From positions 26,827,001-26,891,000 of the forward strand of contig NC_081820.1 of assembly GCF_030704535.1 (NCBI RefSeq): a DNA stretch of 64,000 nucleotides, given 5' to 3'. Origin of the DNA: Vitis vinifera. Its lineage: Eukaryota; Streptophyta; Magnoliopsida; Vitales; Vitaceae. Numbering within the stretch: position 1 is the stretch's first letter; each line of letters opens with the position of its first letter. The notes beneath the pieces are model-generated. The model did not search any database. It was given only the letters and a program-made list of their open reading frames with translations, and had not been told where the DNA came from. Shown piece by piece: positions 60,987 through 64,000 of the stretch. Position numbers and translations under genes: made by a program.

Positions 60987-61024
60987 CAAGTGGTCCTATG
61001 AAACCATTTTCATAGGACCACTTG
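60987..61024. other. Perfect 17-bp inverted repeat (hairpin)
   Basis: The arms CAAGTGGTCCTATGAAA and TTTCATAGGACCACTTG are exact complements around a 4-nt loop (CCAT). It lies about 70 bp beyond the last 70-bp repeat unit. The arms do not extend further with confidence. Confidence 0.95.
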
Positions 61025-61978
61025 CCGCCAATTGTAGTACTGTGCCACTACACATTGCCTCTTGAGCGTTTCTTGACACATGCCCCACTTCAGTTGGGAA
61101 AATTATTCTGTTCTTTAGACAAAGGATTACTAAGATTTGTGTTCTTCGGAATCCGAGGTCTGGGGCACGGAAATCGGACTTAGATAAGATCGTATTAACC
61201 TAGAACACGAACTTTCCAATGTTCCCTTTCACCTTTAAATAAAAGTTGGTCTAGTGGGCATTGGCATGTTTTTTTTTAGCGACACATGCCAGAGGGTTGG
61301 TTCCGATGTTTTCAAAAATATAAGTGGAGAGTCAGACAAGCTGAGTACTGCAAAATTTTTTAACAATGGTGAGGTGGGTAGGTCCATAATCAGCTCCGTA
61401 TTTGGGGTAGAGCCAAAACTGATGAAATCAGCTGCTCTTCTCGTTTTCCTAACATTAGAATCATAAGCATCAGCTTTGTTTGTTATTATTAACAGTATCC
61501 ATTGCATTGCTGCCCACAATTGAGTCATAAAGCAAACAAAACAACCAAATCCCTTGTCCCTTGTCTACCTTTACCAGACAACTAAATTTGGGAGAACTAT
61601 TTTGTATTCTCACTTCCAACCATTTCAAAAACCAATTTGAAACCCGCAGAAGAAGATCATCAAAAGCAGCATCATCTTCTACAAGCTTAGAAAACAGTTT
61701 CATTCAGACCCTTGATTAAAATAATGTTCTACTTTTCGAGTTTTTACGTGATCACTTCAATGGAAGATTCATTCAATTAATATAGTTTTCGGGTTTTAGG
61801 CAAATGATCAGTTCTCCAAGGTCCATGGAAAGGGATGAAGTATAATTAAAGACAAAAACTCTTTTTATCTTCTTCAAACCAGTTCACATGTCACAGCTCA
61901 ATACAGCTAAAAGCAAATATCTTATCTTATACAAACAAACCAACCAGTAAAGCAACAAACATTAACAACAAAGGCAAC
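61025..61978. other. Spacer with an unresolved open stretch
   Basis: On the minus strand, 61235-61528 and 61470-61703 are open in two frames, but no domain is recognisable and no splice structure links them to the GRF gene. The right part (about 61800-61978) is probable 3' UTR of GRF. Confidence 0.4.
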
Positions 61979-63776
61979 TCATTCAGCAGATGCTACCTTG
62001 CTCTGATTCAGCCATGGGAAAGTGATCTCTGGTTTGGCTGGTGAAGCAGTGAGTGTTGGGCTGCTGTTACCACTGCTATCAGATGGGGATACCACTGGTT
62101 TCTGGAGAACCCCCGATGGGGATGAGGCTGCAGTCTCAGATAGGCTAATAGAATCACCATTGCCACCATGGGGAGATGCTGGATTTGAGGCTGCTGCAAC
62201 CGAGCTCGGTCGCAGCACTTCTGCTAATGGCCCACCTGGTGCCAACCCTGCCCAAGAAGCAGGGGTCAGCCAGGTTGAGAGCTGAGGCTTTTCACAGCCG
62301 CCTCCTCCGGAATCGACTATCCTCAAACCCATCTCAGTACGACCCATTTCGTTCTCAATTCCATTGTCACCGCCCATTGAGAGAGTGAGGGAAGACAATG
62401 GGAGCTTCCCATTGGAAGAAACAGAGCTCTTGTTGCACGTATTTGCAGGGTTTTCAGTGACTGCACTCGACCAGGCATCAATGAAAGCTCTTGGGGTTTC
62501 AGTCTGGGGCTTTTGTAAGGAGATAACACCTGGGTTGAGGAACATATTGATTGAATCCCTCCCTGGATTATCTGCTCCGGCACTGAAATCTGTATATGAG
62601 TTCAAATTTATGGGCTCTTCTTGGTACTGCTGGTTAAAAACTGAGGCATTAGAATTACAAATGGAGCTGGAGCTCTCTATTGTCAATCCTATTTTGGTCT
62701 GCATCAACTGCTGCCACTGTTGATCACTTGTAGCCATGGGAGCTGCTTCTCCTTTGGCCATCCACTCCAAGCTCCTTCAATTTCCAATTACAAATCACCA
62801 AATCAGTAATCCAAAAGAAAAGAAAAAAAGGAATCACTTCATGTTTTGATTCTACACCCTTTTACCCTTCTTTTGGATGCTGGGAAACTAGAGTAAAGCA
62901 AAAGAAAACCAGTTCAGCTAGGCTGGTAAAACAAGCACTGAACTTTAATACAAAAGTTCTTTATTTTCTCAGCATCCAAACAGCTAATAACCCACTAGTC
63001 TATATCAAAACATTAAAATTCGTTTCCTCAGTTTCTTCCTCACCAATCAGATCTTTTACAAAGAGGGAGAAAAAGAAAACAAACTCACCTAGTTTCCTTG
63101 AATGATGGAACAGAGACAAGAGGCGTAAAGGGTGAAGCTTTAGAATCAGATTTATAGAGAAAAACAGGGCTTTGATGGCGTGGGTCAAGGGCAGATCCAA
63201 GATACTGCGATTGAGAACAAGAAGTGTTGGTTAGCATGGGGCTAGAAAGAGTTGCAGGAGTTGCAGGAAGAGCATGGCAATGGCGGGTCTTCTTGTGGCT
63301 ACTGTTGACGTCGGCATGAACTTCCACAGGCTTTCTTGAACGGGGTCGGCCTCTGTGCATGTGCCGTTCACAGTACTTCTGATTGAGTGCCACATCTCTT
63401 GAGCACCGCCATTTCTTCCCATCTGTTCTTCGGCATCTCCCTGGCTCTGGATCTGCGCCATTAGAGAAACGGAGGTTGAAGATAGAACCCCTCCCCACTG
63501 CCCAAAACAGAGCCAAAAAGAGAGTAGAATTTTCAGAAACAAAAACAAACCCACATCAATGGAGGAAAGTCAGAACAACCCGTCGAGAAAAGAGAGGAGA
63601 ATATTATTACAGGTAGAGTGGGGGGAAGCAGCAGACTCAGAGAAATTTCTGGTAATGGGCATGAGGAGTTCAGGAGGAACAGGAACAGAGGCCATTATGT
63701 ACTTGTAAATCATAGCTTGTCTCTCAAGCTCCTTCCACTGAGCACTTGTAAAAGGGAAGCCCAAAGATGCCGCCAT
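61979..63776 (-). CDS. GRF: Growth-regulating factor (QLQ + WRC)
   Basis: Three exons: 63611-63776 (ATG 63774-63776), 63089-63497 and 61979-62774. They total 1371 nt, 456 residues, all in frame. The QLQ domain covers ~8-43 ([20 protein letters not shown], then [10 protein letters not shown]), known to bind GIF co-activators. The WRC domain covers ~71-114 ([40 protein letters not shown]) with the C3H zinc motif and NLS, known to bind DNA. The C-terminal part is Ser/Pro/Gly-rich with conserved-looking short blocks (LSLSMGG variant [16 protein letters not shown]). Known role: nuclear transcription factor promoting leaf and meristem cell proliferation. A miR396 site lies in the WRC coding region. 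The frame extends upstream without an ATG (TTG only), so the first ATG is used. The exact GRF number cannot be fixed by eye. Confidence 0.95.
63322..63342 (-). promoter_or_regulatory. miR396 target site in the WRC-coding exon
   Basis: On the coding strand the site reads CGTTCAAGAAAGC then CTGTGGAA, coding for RSRKPVE. This is the standard GRF target of miR396, with the known single bulged base in the middle. It predicts post-transcriptional control of this GRF by cleavage. Confidence 0.93.
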
Positions 63777-64000
63777 CCCTCCTGCACCTGCTCCTGCTCC
63801 TGCTACACACAAAAATGCAACATCCTCAGAGTCTCAGACCTTTTCTCCACTTTCTCTCTCTCATATTTAATCTCATCTCTCTTTTTCATACATTCATTAG
63901 AACATGAATATATCATCGTCATGGATTGTCTCCGACAAAGAAAGATTTGATCTTCCAGAGAGAGAAATAGAGATTAATGGTAATAAGAGAACAAGAAGTG
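63777..64000 (-). other. 5' leader and promoter side of GRF
   Basis: GC-richer leader next to the ATG, then CT-rich sequence (CTCTCTCTC near 63855). The window ends before the promoter is complete. Confidence 0.55.

Noticed and set aside
1-64000. CRISPR array, operon, or prokaryotic-style defence system
   Set aside because: The window is plainly plant nuclear DNA; the tandem arrays have no spacer-repeat alternation and no cas-like genes.

Overview
The window looks like nuclear DNA from a eudicot plant. Genes are split by short GT-AG introns, exons are far richer in GC than the AT-rich spacers and introns, (TA)n tracts and decayed transposon pieces are common, and every recognisable protein belongs to a plant or general eukaryotic family. 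The dispersed AT-rich repeats remind me of grapevine (Vitis), but species cannot be proven from the window alone.

Layout, left to right. 1-947 (-): 5' part of an unrecognised gene that runs off the left edge. 3137-3468 (-) and 5702-5977 (-): two small genes whose proteins share the same C-terminal signature; the second has a dense stress-type promoter. Between them lie a 116-bp tandem duplication and a rearranged TRIM-like LTR fossil. 6712-7770 (+): 3' remnant of an L1-type LINE. 9369-10304 (-): ribosomal stalk protein P1. 11401-12209: MULE/MITE-like element with a 10-bp target duplication. 12562-16006 (-): SR34/SR30-type splicing factor in 11 coding exons, with a 1.6-kb leader intron reaching 17629. 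19237-25954 (+): 14-exon WD40/zinc-ribbon protein matching the TFIIIC90/GTF3C4 type. 27681-32330: about 15 tandem copies of a ~300-bp unit. 38289-42502 (+): PAM2 + two-RRM protein (CID8-13 type). 44908-46196 (-): single-RRM RBM24/38-like protein with a long polyglycine tract. 46500-53680: gene-poor, AT-rich spacer. 53687-54142 (+): PADRE (DUF4228) protein, convergent with a chloroplast small heat-shock protein at 54475-55238 (-), which has HSE-like promoter elements. 56731-58476 (+): IQ67-domain calmodulin-binding protein. 58800-61030: repeat-rich stretch with a possible solo LTR, tandem duplications, a 70-bp repeat array broken by a plastid-type trnA-UGC 5' exon, and a perfect 17-bp hairpin. 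61979-63776 (-): growth-regulating factor (GRF) with QLQ and WRC domains and a miR396 target site.

The genes are not an operon or a cluster with one job. Four act on RNA or translation (P1, SR factor, CID-type protein, RBM24/38-like protein), one acts in Pol III transcription, one in growth control, and several look stress-linked (the two small paralogues, the PADRE protein, the chloroplast sHSP). No clear new multi-gene system was seen. The least explained structures are the ~300-bp array, the 70-bp array with its plastid insert, and the pair of small proteins with a shared C-terminal signature. Exon joins were worked out by hand from splice-site consensus and reading-frame continuity; UTR ends were not determined.
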